Origin: Rhizopus sp. PT2906
Taxonomy: Eukaryota > Mucoromycota > Mucoromycetes > Mucorales > Rhizopodaceae
NCBI GenBank assembly: GCA_025529335.1
Contig: JAMYHX010000163.1
Location: 1-64,000, forward strand
Length of the DNA stretch: 64,000 nt
Reading direction: 5' to 3'
This document shows, one piece after another, positions 1 to 11,861 of the stretch; positions within the stretch are counted from its first letter, which is position 1, and the number at the start of each line of letters is the position of its first letter. The notes beneath the pieces are model-generated. The model saw nothing but the letters and a program-made list of their open reading frames with translations, was not told the origin of the DNA and made no database searches. The translations under genes were made by a program, and so were the position numbers.

Positions 1-2161
1 AATGAGCCTGGTTAAAGCGCATATTTAATATAATATATTCATCAATATCTGCATTTTCGTTATATTATTGATTATCTTGAAACTACAGATAAGCTATCGG
101 CATGGTCAAGGCTTCCGGTTATCCGGAGTGTAGTGGGCTTGTTTGTGATCAAGGCGTATTTCAAAAAGTTACACAGATACTACCACCAAAAGTCAACAAT
201 ATCTATGATAAGGTGAGCCCAATTTGTATAGATAACGCACTTGAAATGATAGCATGCATGATAGATTGAAAAGGTGGGCACATTAAACACAATTTGGAAC
301 CAGCTAAGAGAATATCATTCGATTTAACTAGGCTGCGACATTGTTTTCTTTGTTATTTACAAATTAATCATGTTCTATCTCTCTCTTTATAGCATCATGC
401 TTTTCAGCCGTTACATATAGTTATGAATACGGCTTGCTTTTGTATTTAAGGATACTTCTTCATTGAGTAAAAGATTCAACAATCATTCAGGAAATTGGTG
501 GTTAATGTTAGACTTACTCTTGCTGACTCTTATTAATAATATAGCTTTGCATTCGCTTATGTACTCTAATAGTTAAAATATACACTATTGACAAATGAGA
601 GAGTTTAATGGGTTATTGGTAAACGATTCTTTTAAACTGACGGCTGAAACAATTCGATTGAACATTTACAGTTATACCTATTTGGTGCAGGCAATTGAAT
701 AGAAATATCAATTTACGATTATGTAATTTTTATGTAGAGCCCTTAAAGCTATGCTCTTACACATCTCAGGGCAGACGAGATGCAGAGTTACATATCCCAA
801 TTCAATAATACTATTATCAGTAATAACAACTGATTAATGATTATGACACTTGTGTGTTTAGCTGTAGCTCTTTCAAAGAATTATTTGGCTACTCCATCAA
901 ACCCAAGTTAGATATTGTGTCAATAACTTATAAGACAATATGAAATCGTGTATTAAAAGGTTTCTTACAAATGCCTCATGGTGACTTCAATAAATCCAGT
1001 ATCAGAATAACAATGGGGCCATGGTCTTGCTTGTCCATGTTTGTAAAAAGTGTTTCTCAGGGTTCTGCAAGAGATGCTTTTAATTAATGTAATAGCTTCA
1101 ATAAGTTCACTTGCAGCTTCTGTAATATCTGCTTCCTCAGCGATAGCCAACAAATTGATGTTACTGTACTCAGCTTTTGTTGTATATATATTCACTGTTT
1201 CCCAGTGCCAATTTTGATGATAGATCGACAATATTCAATTGACTCTGGTAATTATATATTTTACGGGTCAGATGTTAAATTGCTGGTCGTACCTACATTA
1301 GTTCCAGTTGACTCAAGTCGGGTTCCAGATGTGATATAAATGAAGAAGTACTGAGTATTTGATTTGGAAATGGACGACGGGTAAACAATAACTTCCAATT
1401 GTATCCTTTTATTTGTGTAAATAAGAAGTGAAGAAATATATAAATTATTAATACACAACAGCAATATTCACCACGTTGTAGCACATATTATCAATGTGAT
1501 GTCATCCTGTCCATAGGCTCTCTTTTATATACAATATAATTTGGACAGGTACAAGTTACAATAAACTCTTTCGATACTCTTTTTTAAGTCAACATCAATG
1601 CTAAAATGCGACAGTAACGGACATTCAATTTCCACAGTGACAATGTCTATAGTTCTCATTGTATAAGAATCTCTCAACAAGTTTTTCCGTTGTGGTTATT
1701 TGGATGTATTAGTAACCAATAGCTCAAGATACACGAAATTTGAAAGCAGAAAGCAAATCATTATCGCCCTTGTTAGCATGATTTGTTGTATTCAGGTTAT
1801 GGCGTAACTTATTACATGATAGAAAACGACGCTGTGACTCACTTTTAGATGGGTATCGATTACTGATCTTTAGATATATATCCATCCTTTCCGCATTCTC
1901 TATATCTCTCTACATCTGACATATCAATAGAGTAAGTACGTTTACTAAAGGAAGAGCGTGTCTTATTGAGGAGAAAATATTACTGCATAGTGTTTGTTTG
2001 AAGGCAGAGAGTAAAAAAAAAAATGCCGACAGCCGATGAAGCTGAGAAAATATTTACAGGTCAGCGTAAGCAGTTTGCATTATTAATACAATACCTTCTC
2101 GCTCTTTCTTTTTTTTTTTCTTTTATTTACTTTTTCTTTTCTCTTTATTAACTTTATTATC
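1..2161. other. gene-poor stretch with decayed repeats
   Basis: I see no supportable gene. The longest open frame, on the minus strand at 965-1231, matches nothing I recognise and has no intron context. The block at about 1291-1339 is imperfectly repeated at 30007-30055 on the same strand (shared core CAGTTGACT, then AGTCGG, then GATGTG and TATA), which suggests remnants of one dispersed repeat. A short ATG-started frame at 2023, just upstream of the tautomerase gene, opens with MPTADEAEKIF and soon stops. It may be a leader uORF or chance. Confidence 0.5.
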
Positions 2162-2627
2162 ATGCCTGTACTCGAAGTTTATTCCGCCATTGCACCCAAG
2201 GACTTGAAGTCCTTTATCAAACGCCTAAGTGCTGTCTTTGCCGAGCAAATCGGTAAACCTGAAAGCGTAAGTGAATAAATACAAGTTGAAAACAAGACAA
2301 TAACCTGTCAATAGTTCTGTTTGGTCACTTTTAATCAAGTAGACAGCCTTGTCTTTAATGGTACAGATGAGCCCGGTTACCTTTGTAAGGTTATTTCTAT
2401 TGGACACATTGGTAATGATGCAATAATATGTGAAAACAAAAAGACTAACAAGAATAATAGAAAATGATCGTAATGCCAAGTTGACTGCTGCCATTACTGC
2501 TGAATTAGAAAAGGAATTGGGTGTTTCTGATAGTCGTGGTTACTTTGCCTTTAGTGATATTGCTGCTGAAAACATTGGTACAAGAAAAACCACATTTGCC
2601 AACATTGTTCGTGAAAGACAAAAATAA
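2162..2627 (+). CDS. MIF-type tautomerase (macrophage migration inhibitory factor family)
   Basis: Three exons, 2162-2266, 2315-2411 and 2461-2627, encode 122 aa, the usual length for this family (about 115-120 aa). The protein begins MPVLEVYSAIAP, so Pro2, the catalytic base of the tautomerase superfamily after Met removal, is present. The middle holds GTDEPGYLCKVISIG, which aligns with the SSEPCALCSLHSIGKIG block of animal MIF. The end (RGYFAFSDIAAENIGTRKTTFA) follows the MIF C-terminal beta-strand pattern with N-x-G and TFA. Members form trimers with keto-enol tautomerase activity; the physiological substrate in fungi is not settled. Both introns are GT-AG and 48-49 nt. The start was chosen because the family needs Pro directly after Met. 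The family call is secure, the biological role is not. Confidence 0.88.
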
Positions 2628-3031
2628 ACTTTAAACTCCGTCCAGTTTATTTCTCGGTTAAAAGTTCTTTTATTTTATTGACAACAAAAACAGAGCGTGT
2701 TTAAAAGGGCAGAGTGAGGCAATAGGCTCTTTAGTGAGTACGCCACACCTTTTTTTTTTGAAGAGAGCCGAGAATGATGTAAAGGAGTCTCTCTTAATTA
2801 ACAACATTCGATATCAATTATTTTGTCATTAATAACAAATAAGAATTGGCAGTACGAATCACATAATTTCATACCGCAAGTAATCCTGAATAGAAAAGTG
2901 TAATTAAGATTGATTTCTGCGTAACATTGGGAATATAAAGATGAGTGCAATGTGTCCTTTTTTTTGTTTTTTTCTTTATTCTTTAAACAAAAACCTTCAA
3001 CTCCTCCCATTCCCTTTGTTTGTTCAAAACA

Positions 3032-3770
3032 ATGCGTTTTACTCATTCCTCTCTTTTCACTTTGACTTCAATTGTGACAAGCTCAATTGTCTATCAAGTG
3101 AGCTCTGCTCCTGTCTCTCCTAGTGATCTTGCTTCTCCTGAAAGCCCATCTGTTGCTCTCAATACTCTATCTGGTATGGCCCTGGCTGGTCAAGGGGATT
3201 CCAACAGACCGATCTGGGCCAAGAATATCGAGAAGAGAAGCAAGCATCATAAAAAGCATAGTAAAACTCACAAAAAGCATCATAAAAAAACTACAAAGAA
3301 ATCAAAGAAGTCATCCTCCCATAAAAAAAAGACAACCAAAAGAAAAACATCCAAGAAGACGACAAAGAAACACAAGACAACCAAGAAGAGCGGCTCTGGA
3401 AGCAAAGGAGGACAATCGTTCTCTGGTGATGGTACTTACTACACACCTTCGTTAGGTTCTTGTGGTCAGACAAATACCGAAAAAGATTTGGTTGCTGCTT
3501 TGGTAATTATATTACACTCATTAACAAGAAAGGCTTATTAATTTACTATTGTAGAATGCTCCACAAATGAATAACCCTGCCAACCCAAATCTCAATCCAA
3601 TCTGTGGTAAATACATCAACGTTCATGGCCCCAAGGGCTCTGTCAGAGTCAAGATTGTTGACACCTGTCCTCCCTGTAAGGTTGGTGATGTTGATTTAAG
3701 TCCTGCTGCTTTCGGCAAGATTGGTAACTTTGTTGATGGCCGTATCCCCATTAGTTGGACCTGGGCATAA
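3032..3770 (+). CDS. secreted double-psi beta-barrel (RlpA/expansin-like) protein with Lys-rich linker
   Basis: Two exons, 3032-3502 and 3555-3770, give 228 aa. Residues 1 to about 27 look like a signal peptide, with cleavage near VSSAPV. Residues about 65-125 form a very basic Lys/His/Thr-rich linker (KHHKKHSKTHKKHHKK and similar). The C-terminal domain reads GDGTYYTPSLGSCG, then CGKYINV, VKIVDTCPPC and DLSPAAFGKIG, the hallmark order of RlpA-like double-psi beta-barrel proteins related to barwin and expansin. Paired cysteines (SCG, ICG, CPPC) suggest disulfides. Such fungal proteins are extracellular and are often linked to carbohydrate or wall binding. The basic linker could bind wall polyanions, which is inference. 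An upstream in-frame TTG is not used as the start because the ATG directly precedes the hydrophobic leader. Confidence 0.85.
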
Positions 3771-5553
3771 ATAAATAAAATGTGTACTTTTATTTGACGC
3801 TTCTTAATTGATACCAGTTCTTCAACAGTGTGTCATCAGATCATATAAATATTTCCTATTTCACAAATCACCGTGTCTATTTCAAGATGTGGCTGATAAT
3901 TGCATTTTATTATAAACTCCTATTTTCTTGACTCTTTCTCTTTGTTTATAGATCCATAACAATAAGGACAAGTAACAACAAAAGGATCTAGAAATGCTAT
4001 GGATACAGTTAAGGTTTCTATGGTTACTTCACTTGTAGAAATCAGAAAAAAGGAATAATGAAAATTATTGTTTAATTTTGAGTAACATTAAGATTTCAGG
4101 GAGCTGCATCGTTTATGTAACCGGCCCGTTCGCTCTCGGACGATTTCATGAAAAAAGGAAAACGTGTCCCAGTGTAGCCGCCCCTTTTTTCCTTTGTTTA
4201 CAATGTCACATTTTGCAATAAGTAAAAAGCCACAAAATAAAAGCACAAAAGCATGCTTTCGAGAACACACTTTTTTGAAAACAAGTTGTAAGGGCGTTCT
4301 CTAAGGGATCATTAAACAATATTTGCTTCATTACTGTTTATGTGTAGATAAAAGATGTTTTTTGTATATATGTGTGTGTGTGTGTGGAAGAAAGAGAGCA
4401 TCTGATTTATGGTAATTAGCCATATTAACATGAAACAGAAGCAAGTCATTTATAGTTATTATTTTGTTGTTAATTCTTGTGAATGATCTCTTTACTTTAT
4501 AAAAGCCTTTCGATCGCTGAAATGCATTATGCTAAACTCACCGACTGGTGCTGAAATACATTTTATGTAAGCAGTGTTTGAACAATTTGACTCACTTTCC
4601 TTTCTTATTTCAATCACCACATTTTGTTAAACTGTGTGTACGAGCATTTCTCGACGTTCACATCTTTTTGACACTCGACTCGAGGCCCCCCCTTCCTTTA
4701 AGGGAACTGCAGCAAATAGAATAACCGGAAGACGAGTCGGGTTGCACCAGAGCGAGGCTGGTAGAACCCAAAGGTTCATAATTGATGCACATTAATAGAT
4801 GGACATTTTGTCCTCTTTTTTCGTGTTCATCCTCTTTTTTTTTTTTTTTTTTTTTTTTGAAAAAAAAAAAAGATCCCCTGCAACATGCTTTTGACCATAT
4901 GATTGAAGCCTATGTTAATAGCATTGAACAAATGACGNTTTTTTTAAAAAAAAAAAGATCCCCTGCAACATGCTTTTGACCATATGATTGAAGCCTATGT
5001 TAATAGCATTGAACAAATGACGCCATAGCCTTAATGCGATTTATTCCAGATATAAACAATTGTTACCTCTCTTTTTTTTCTATTATAAAAACAAGCAGTC
5101 TTATCCATAATCACATATCATCTGAGCTTTTACTTGATACTTTTTATTCAAAATCGTCTATTATTAGAGATTTCTCTTAATGGTGTAGCAAACCACCTTT
5201 TTTAAAGCTAAAAAAAGAGCAGCATATTATTATTTATTAATGAACCTTTTGCTTACTTTCCTCGGATATTTGATTCATCTATAATTCATTTACATAAAAA
5301 AGTATTTTGTGAGACTGATGGCATAAATAGCATTTTAGTACAACAAAAGTGGCAAATGGCATGAAGCCAAAAGAACAATGATGAAGGCAGATAACACAAA
5401 AAAGAAGGAAAAAGAAATGCGCAAAAAATGACATATAATCCTTTTTTATAAAATGCAAGCTGGCTTTTTATTTATATCTTTCTCTTTCTCTTTCTCTTTT
5501 TCTCTTTTCCTTTTCTTACTTAAATCATATAGTTCATCACACACACATACATA
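3771..5553. other. intergenic stretch with homopolymer tracts and an assembly-like duplication
   Basis: No gene is supported. The stretch contains a GT microsatellite near 4371-4385 and a T24 run (4835-4858) followed by G and an A12 run, which together could fold as a hairpin. A duplicated segment flanks an ambiguous base (listed separately). The last 100 bases before 5554 are a CT-rich tract (TTTCTCTTTCTC), typical of a fungal core promoter for the downstream zinc-cluster gene. Confidence 0.5.
4871..5022. repeat. 67-nt direct duplication around an undetermined base
   Basis: The 67 nt at 4871-4937, beginning AGATCCCCTGCAAC and ending GAACAAATGACG, recur exactly at 4956-5022. The copies are separated by a single N at 4938 and a T-then-A homopolymer. 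Exact identity next to an N and homopolymers is the typical trace of a failed gap closure or contig join rather than biological tandem duplication. The ambiguous base marks lower sequence reliability here. Confidence 0.85.
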
Positions 5554-6463
5554 ATGACACCATCAAACACATTTGTTCATAACTTAGTAATAGACAATAT
5601 GTTATTTAATCTATTTGATACTGAAGATGCATCTGTTGCTTCACATGCTGCAGCCACCAACACAAATAATACAAACACTAAAGCTAAAAACCAAACCTCG
5701 AAAAGAAGCCAAGTGAAGAATGCATGTGGTAAGTTTACCGTTTTGTTATTAATACGTAACTGATGTATATTTAGTAAATTGTCAAAAGGCGTGCAAGAAA
5801 TGTGATGATGGAAGACCTTGTCAGCGCTGCATCAAGCTTGGATTGACAGATACATGCGTGAATTCACCTAGAAAAGAACGAAAGAAGGGATTGAAGCGTG
5901 GCCCTTATAGAAAGAGAGGTATGTGTGCGTGTCTTTGATATCTTAAAGATTCATAACCACAACCTTCTAAATCAGTCAGAAAAGATCACAAAACGTCACC
6001 TGCAATCAATAAAGAACAGGTTACCAACCAACAACCCCCTTACGACTGCATGGCTATGTTTTTAAACTTTCCTATTACTGAAACCCCTCCAGAGATGGCT
6101 TATTCAAACTGTTTCAGCAACAATAACGAAAAGAATGTCATGTTGTCTAATGCAGTAGTAGTAAAAGAACAACGAAATAAAAATACTATACTGAATAGTA
6201 CGTCATCGCCAAGCTCATCCCCAAAATCAGTTGATAGTTTCCAAGACGACGACAACAACAACAACAGCAAGGTTACAATACCACATGTTCATCCAAGCAA
6301 CCATTTATCTTTGTGTGACAATGCGCTGTTCTCCTTGCCAAAAGCAGAAGGCATGTCTATTTCTAGTAGTCATCTTGGAACTGACGCTTTTTCATGTTTA
6401 AGCCCTAATGAACTCATTGATCAATGGCTAAAGTCTACAGATGGTCAAGAACTTTTTACTTAG
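5554..6463 (+). CDS. Zn2Cys6 (zinc cluster) transcription factor, small
   Basis: Three exons, 5554-5728, 5775-5918 and 5976-6463, encode 268 aa. Splicing the first two assembles a complete zinc cluster: NACVNCQKACKKC, then DDGRPCQRC, then IKLGLTDTC, i.e. C-x2-C-x6-C-x5-C-x2-C-x8-C. A basic arm follows (RKERKKGLKRGPYRKR), as in many Mucoromycota zinc-cluster regulators. The intron lies inside the cluster, so the domain is invisible in any single open frame. The rest is low complexity (Asn, Ser and Thr runs, a short Asp run) with no recognisable fungal-specific TF domain. It is expected to be a nuclear DNA-binding protein; target genes cannot be inferred. Confidence 0.9.
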
Positions 6464-6940
6464 GTTGCGCGTATTCATGACACATCATAATGTACACCTT
6501 CCCTTTTTAGGCATTTAATATCCGGCAATAAACTCTCCCCTCCACTGCTCTCTTTCTCATGTTCATAAAGCACATGGACCAGTCTAAAGATTTCAATTAT
6601 CATTATTCGAATTGACAGATGCAGCACTTCAAGTATCTAGACATTCATCTTCCGCAAAAGTATTTCCCCGTTCTTTAAAAAGCAAACATACGCTTTTTTA
6701 TAAGTGAGCATATACCTTTGAGCCCCTCCGCATCCCTGCAGAAAAAGAAAAACATGTCAAAGAGAGAGAGAGAGAGAAAGAGAAGAAAAAGGGACCCTTT
6801 TTATATAAAGTGAATATATCTGCTGATCTACAGATATAAAGATAGGAAAACCCTATTTGTTCTCCGATTCAAGAAAAGAAAAGAAGAAGCCCTCGGTCTT
6901 TTTCTTTTTCTTTGTTCTTGTATATTTTCGATTATAAAAG
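6464..6940. promoter_or_regulatory. intergenic region and promoter of the glycerol kinase gene
   Basis: This 477-nt gap holds no open frame of note. It has a GAGAGAGA run at about 6761-6776 and a pyrimidine-rich tract (TCTTTTTCTTTTTC) just before the glycerol kinase ATG, as expected for a fungal core promoter. No specific operator can be named. Confidence 0.4.
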
Positions 6941-8746
6941 ATGCCAAAGTATATAGGAGCTATTGACCAAGGAACAACATCAACCAGATTTATAATTTTC
7001 GATGAGAAAGGGAAGCATATTACCTCTCAGCATCATGAGTTTGAGCAAATATATCCTCGACCAGGGTAACGGGGTGTTGACAGTTTGGGCGCCTCTTTTA
7101 TATTAATCCTTTTCTTCTAGTTGGGTTGAACATGATCCATATGATCTATTGGATTCAGTCATTCGATGTGCAGATGGAGCTATCAGGAAGTTTGGTCTCA
7201 TGGGATACAATATGTCAGATTTAAAAGGTAGGAAAAATGAGCTTTATGATATTAAAAAGGATGACTGAAACATGTGAAAAAAAAAGCTGTTGGTATATGT
7301 AATCAAAGAGAGACAACACTCGTGTGGGATCGTAAGACGGGAGAACCTCTTTATAACGCAATTGTCTGGAGCGACACTCGAACGGATAGCCTTGTCAAGG
7401 AATTATTGAAGAAGCAACAGGATTTAAATGTGCAAGAACTTTGCGGCCTACCCATTCACAATTACTTTTCGGCTGTAAAGTTAAAATGGTTGATTGAACG
7501 GGTGCCCAAGGTGAGGCAGGCTGTCGAAAAGAGACGTGCTATGTTTGGTACGGTAGATACATGGCTGATTTGGGTAAATAAGAACATAGAAAAAGAATTG
7601 GCCAGTAAAGCTTACATAAAAAGAGAATTTGACAGGTGGAATCCAAGGAGGCAAATACATTACCGACGTGACAAATGCAAGTCGTACGATGTTTATGAAC
7701 TTGAAGACGTGTCAATGGGATCCACGTCTGCTAGAGTAAGTAAGATGGGGGGCTTTGAAGTAACATCAGCTAACCCATTAAGTGTAGCTTTTTTGAAATT
7801 CCTGATCACATGTTACCAGTGATTGTTTCCTCATCTGAGAATTATGGCACTGTGCAATGGGGTCCGCTGGAAGGAATACCTCTCATGGGCTGTCTTGGGG
7901 ACCAACAGGCAGCTCTTGTAGGTCAAAAATGTTTTGAGATCGGACAAGCCAAAAATACATATGGAACAGGTGCCTTTTTGCTCATGAACGTTGGTAACGA
8001 ACCTATCGTCTCAAAACACGGCCTTCTGTCCACAGTTGCCTATCAGTTTGGCCCTAATGGTCAGGTATCTTATGCACTGGAGGGGTCTATTAGTGTCGCT
8101 GGCGCCGCTATCAAATGGTTACGTGATAACATTGGCATCATCCAATCGCCTGATGATATAGATACTTTAGCAGCCAAGGTCAAGTCAACGGGTGGTGTCT
8201 TCTTTGTCACTGCTTTCTCAGGTCTGTTTGCGCCCTATTGGCGTGGTGATGCTCGTGGAACGCTGGTGGGTTTGACGCAATACACAAACAAGTATCACTT
8301 GGCACGAGCAACCCTGGAGGCTGTCTGTTTCTCTACTCGTGCTATATTAGAAGCAATGAATATAGATCGAAGTGTTGCATTAAAGACGCTCAAAGCGGAC
8401 GGTGGTATGTCTAACTCAGATCAATGTATGCAGATTCAGGCAGACGTCTTGGGTATCCCTGTATGTCGCTCAGCCTTGCGAGACACGAGTGCATTGGGCG
8501 CTGCATTTGCCGCTGGTTTGGCTGCTGGTATCTGGAACACTATCGACGACATTAAGCTGAGCTTATCGGAAAAGGAAGACGTGTTTTATCCTCAATGGGA
8601 TGATGAAGGTAAGAAGATTAAAAGAAAGTGTACTTAAAATAACACTTATAAACATAGGTCGAAAAAGAAAATGTCATCAATGGCAACAAGCTGTTCAACG
8701 AAGTCTTGGCTGGACAGAGGTTTATACTCCAGAAGATCACTTGTAA
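6941..8746 (+). CDS. GUT1: glycerol kinase
   Basis: Six exons (6941-7065, 7121-7227, 7287-7573, 7626-7735, 7788-8608, 8658-8746) give 512 aa, normal for glycerol kinase. The enzyme phosphorylates glycerol with ATP to sn-glycerol 3-phosphate, feeding lipid synthesis and glycolysis. It belongs to the FGGY family. Conserved blocks occur in order: GAIDQGTTSTRFIIF (phosphate binding), AVGICNQRETT, IVWSDTRT, NLTGGIQGG followed by TDVTNASRTMF, LGDQQAALVGQ, TYGTGAFLLMN and FAPYWRGDARGT. The NLTGG block appears only when the intron at 7574-7625 is removed, which also explains what otherwise looks like a frameshift near 7.6-7.8 kb. All introns are GT-AG. A pyrimidine-rich tract precedes the ATG. The gene appears intact. 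Confidence 0.96.
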
Positions 8747-8875
8747 CATAACACACATATATAGCATCCTTTTGCATTTAATAAATCTGATCAACTTTAC
8801 GTCTAAATTGGTCTTCCGATAAAAAATTTACTTTTTTTTTTTTTTTTTTTTTTTTGCTCTCTCTATTCTTTAAAC

Positions 8876-9790
8876 ATGTCTGATGAAGAGGGTTTCGCTG
8901 GCGATCTATTTGGCGTAAGTTGGGCAAACAGTCAATCCTAGCAAATAAGGCTAAAATGTTTCCAAGGCAGAAAACGATCAAGACATTGTAGAGGTTGAAC
9001 CAACATTTGAAATATATACTAGAGACAATGTACCAGAAGGTACACATACACACATATATATATATGCCTCAATTTAAATAATCTCATTTCAACATTTATA
9101 CTAGATTCATATAGACAAGTCAAGATCAAGTTGGTCGGTTCTCATCCACTCTGGGCACATCATTTATGGAACGCTTCCAAAGTATTTGCTTCACTCTTTG
9201 ACACACACCCACGTCTGGTGAAAGATAGATATGTTTTAGAATTAGGAGCTGGAGGGGCGCTACCAAGTCTGATAGCATCGTTGAATGGAGCTGCCAAGGT
9301 GGTTGTAACAGACTATCCAGATAAAGAATTGATTGATAATATACAATATAACGTCGATCAGATGCCAGAGCCAGTAAAGAGTCATATTCATGTCGAAGGG
9401 TACATTTGGGGCAGCAACACGGATAAACTGAAAAGTTACTTACCTTCTGATCAACCAACCTATGATGTAATCATTTTGAGTGATCTTGTCTTTAATCATT
9501 CACAACATCATGCGATGCTCAAGACGTGTAGAGAGTTATTGACACCCAAGACGGGTCGTGTGTATGTGTTTTATACGCATCATCGACCTCACTTGGCACA
9601 TCGTGATCTAGAATTCTTTCAGATTGCTACAAGACCCTTTAAGGAAGATGAGGATGATAGAGAACTAATAGGTTATGGATTTAAAGCAGATCATTTTATG
9701 ATTGAAAAGATGGGTGTCATGTTTAAGGAGGACCCTGGAGATGAAGAAGTACGTGCGACTGTTCATGGTTGGCAATTGTGGCTAGAATAG
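8876..9790 (+). CDS. EFM7: EFM7/NNT1-type class I methyltransferase
   Basis: Three exons (8876-8914, 8967-9039, 9105-9790) encode 265 aa, matching the roughly 260-aa EFM7 family. The N-terminus DEEGFAGDLF is followed by LVGSHPLWAHHLWNA and the SAM-binding motif I VLELGAGGALPSL, then VVTDYPD (motif II) and YDVIILSDLVFNHSQH, the family pattern of Lys/N-terminal methyltransferases of METTL/Nnt1 type. In yeast, Efm7 methylates the N-terminal glycine and adjacent lysine of translation elongation factor eEF1A; the same role is inferred here. The second intron carries a short TA repeat. The first exon codes only 13 residues. The protein should be cytosolic, as no targeting signal is visible. Confidence 0.88.
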
Positions 9791-10272
9791 ATTTAAAAAT
9801 AAAATAAAAAATGCCAAGAATAAAAAAAAATAAAGCTATTTTTACCTCTCCCCGGAAAGCTCACCGGCATGATGTGAGTCTATATCAACCAATGAGAATA
9901 CCCAGTCTAAAGAAACAAGAGCTCATGTGCTGATCATAATGATGAAGTATCATTAATATTAAAAAATGAATGCCAAGATGAAAAGCGACAACGACGTCAT
10001 CATCATTACGAATGTTTCTCTTTTTCTTTTTCTCTCTCTTTTACTTTCTTCTTTCTCAACTGGTGAGAGTGAAGGATCTTCGTACTATTTTTGTAATGTG
10101 ACACAGTAAGGAACAATAGTTGCTAAATAAAGCTATTAATGCACTTTTATATTCTTTGTGTTCCTGTTTGTGTGGATACAAAATTAGCTCATATTTTTCC
10201 TATTTTAAAAGGACTAATTTAGTCTTCTCCCTTTTCGTTCTTTTCTTTCTTTTTTATTTTAAAAAACAAACA
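9791..10272. promoter_or_regulatory. intergenic region and promoter of the phosphatase gene
   Basis: No coding potential is visible. The region includes CT-rich runs at about 10015-10050 and again just before the phosphatase ATG, typical of core promoters in this window. Confidence 0.35.
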
Positions 10273-11707
10273 ATGGGAAATCATCAATCAAAACATAAAT
10301 ATAAGAGTAGGCAAATGAACAAAGGTGGCGCTGTATTTAATCCACCTACAAGTAAATTCTCTGATGAGTACAAACAAGGCTCTCAACCACATCCTCACTA
10401 CTTACAACAACAACAGCAACAACAACAACAACAACAATATCGACAAGAACAACGAACAAAAGCATATCAACAAGAAAGATACTATCATCAGCAAAACAAG
10501 GATGAAGAAGTAATTGAAGAAGTAGAACAAACACAAAGGGGTCCTATCGTACTTGATATCGATGCATGTATTCAAAAGTTACTACAAGTGGGTTCAAATA
10601 AGAACAGACCGATTGGTAAATCAGTGTGTTTGAATCAAAATGAAATAATCGCCATTTGTCGAAGTGCATATGATGTATTCATGAGTCAGCCTGTGAGTAT
10701 TATTTAGATGACGTTTTGTGTATCGAAGCTGATTCCCCTTCCCCCTTCTTTTTAGACTTTATTAGAACTGAGCCCAGGTGTAAAAGTGGCAGGAGACGTA
10801 AGTGTCTATTATAGAAAAAGAAAAGAGGGACAATAGCTTATAAACAATAGATAGATTCACGGCCAATATTTTGATTTGATTCGATTATTTGACCTCTGTG
10901 GATTTCCGCCTACTTCCAATTATCTATTCTTGGGTGATTATGTTGATAGAGGAATGTATAGTCTAGAAACCATTTTATTGTTACTTTGCTTTAAAGTCAA
11001 ATACCCTGAAAACTTTTTCTTGTTGCGTGGAAATCATGAATCCGCTGATGTCACACGAAGTATGTAAGAGCACTTGTGTGGACAAGTCAAAATTAACACA
11101 TGTATATTAGTTTATGGCTTTTATGATGAATGCAAACGAAGGACGAGTGTAAAGATTTGGAAGATATTCTGTGATGTGTTTAATACGATGCCTATTGCAG
11201 CCATTGTCGGTAACAGAATATTCTGTGTTCATGGTGGATTATCTCCGTTTATGCAATCGATGGATCAAATCGCTTCATTGCCCAGACCGACAGAGGTACC
11301 CGAATACGGATTACTAAATGATTTACTTTGGTCTGATCCAAGTGATGCATCGCCTGATTGGAGTGAGAATGATCGTGGTGTGTCTGTTTGCTTTGGAAAA
11401 AAGAATGTCAATGATTTCTTAAAGAGATTTGACCTTGATCTCATCTGTCGAGCTCATATGGTAAGTTCTAGTGTGTGTGTGTGTATGTGTTGGTAAAGTT
11501 ATACTCATAGTTTCAAAGGTGGTAGAGGATGGTTATGAGTTCTTTAATGATCGTACACTTGTCACTGTCTTTAGTGCACCTAATTACTGTGGTGAATTTG
11601 ATAACTATGGAGCGATCATGACAATATCCAATGATTTACTCTGTAGCTTTGAGCTATTGGCGCCAGAGGATAAATTAAATAACAAAAGGGTAGACAAGAA
11701 TAGGTAA
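10273..11707 (+). CDS. PPZ-like Ser/Thr protein phosphatase (PP1 superfamily)
   Basis: Five exons (10273-10692, 10756-10797, 10855-11059, 11111-11460, 11519-11707) give 401 aa. The N-terminus MGNHQSK is a plausible N-myristoylation signal, as in yeast Ppz1. A disordered extension with a CAA-encoded polyglutamine run (residues about 45-55) precedes the catalytic domain (from about residue 95). Metal and phosphate motifs are complete: GDIHGQYFDL, GDYVDRG, RGNHE, VHGGLSP, RAHM and SAPNYCGEFDN. Placement in PPZ rather than plain PP1 rests on the MGN extension and the wording NHESADVTR, which resembles PPZ NHECANVTR. PPZ enzymes regulate cation homeostasis and cell integrity in yeast. The extension is far shorter than that of Ppz1. 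A PP1-like paralog is the alternative. Confidence 0.85.
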
Positions 11708-11861
11708 AAAAGGAGAAAGAGTTTATACATCTTTTGCTCATACTAATACGGTCATGTAGTTCCACCTTTCAATTAACTTGATGTAAATATTATTCGACAT
11801 GAAGTATGCAAGAACTTTTAATCATCTACTTTTATAATAAATAAACAAATATGTATAGAAA

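Noticed and set aside
2023..2161. ATG at 2023 as an alternative start of the tautomerase
   Set aside because: The family requires Pro directly after the initiator Met, given by the ATG at 2162; no splice joins the upstream frame to it sensibly.
4782..4979. Open frame running through the N at 4938
   Set aside because: It is composed of homopolymers and the artefactual duplication.
7574..7790. Apparent frameshift or break inside glycerol kinase
   Set aside because: Removing two GT-AG introns (7574-7625 and 7736-7787) restores all conserved blocks in one frame, so the gene is intact.
8778..9053. Minus-strand 91-codon frame across the EFM7 start
   Set aside because: Poly-Lys from a T tract and no homology; the plus strand carries a complete gene.
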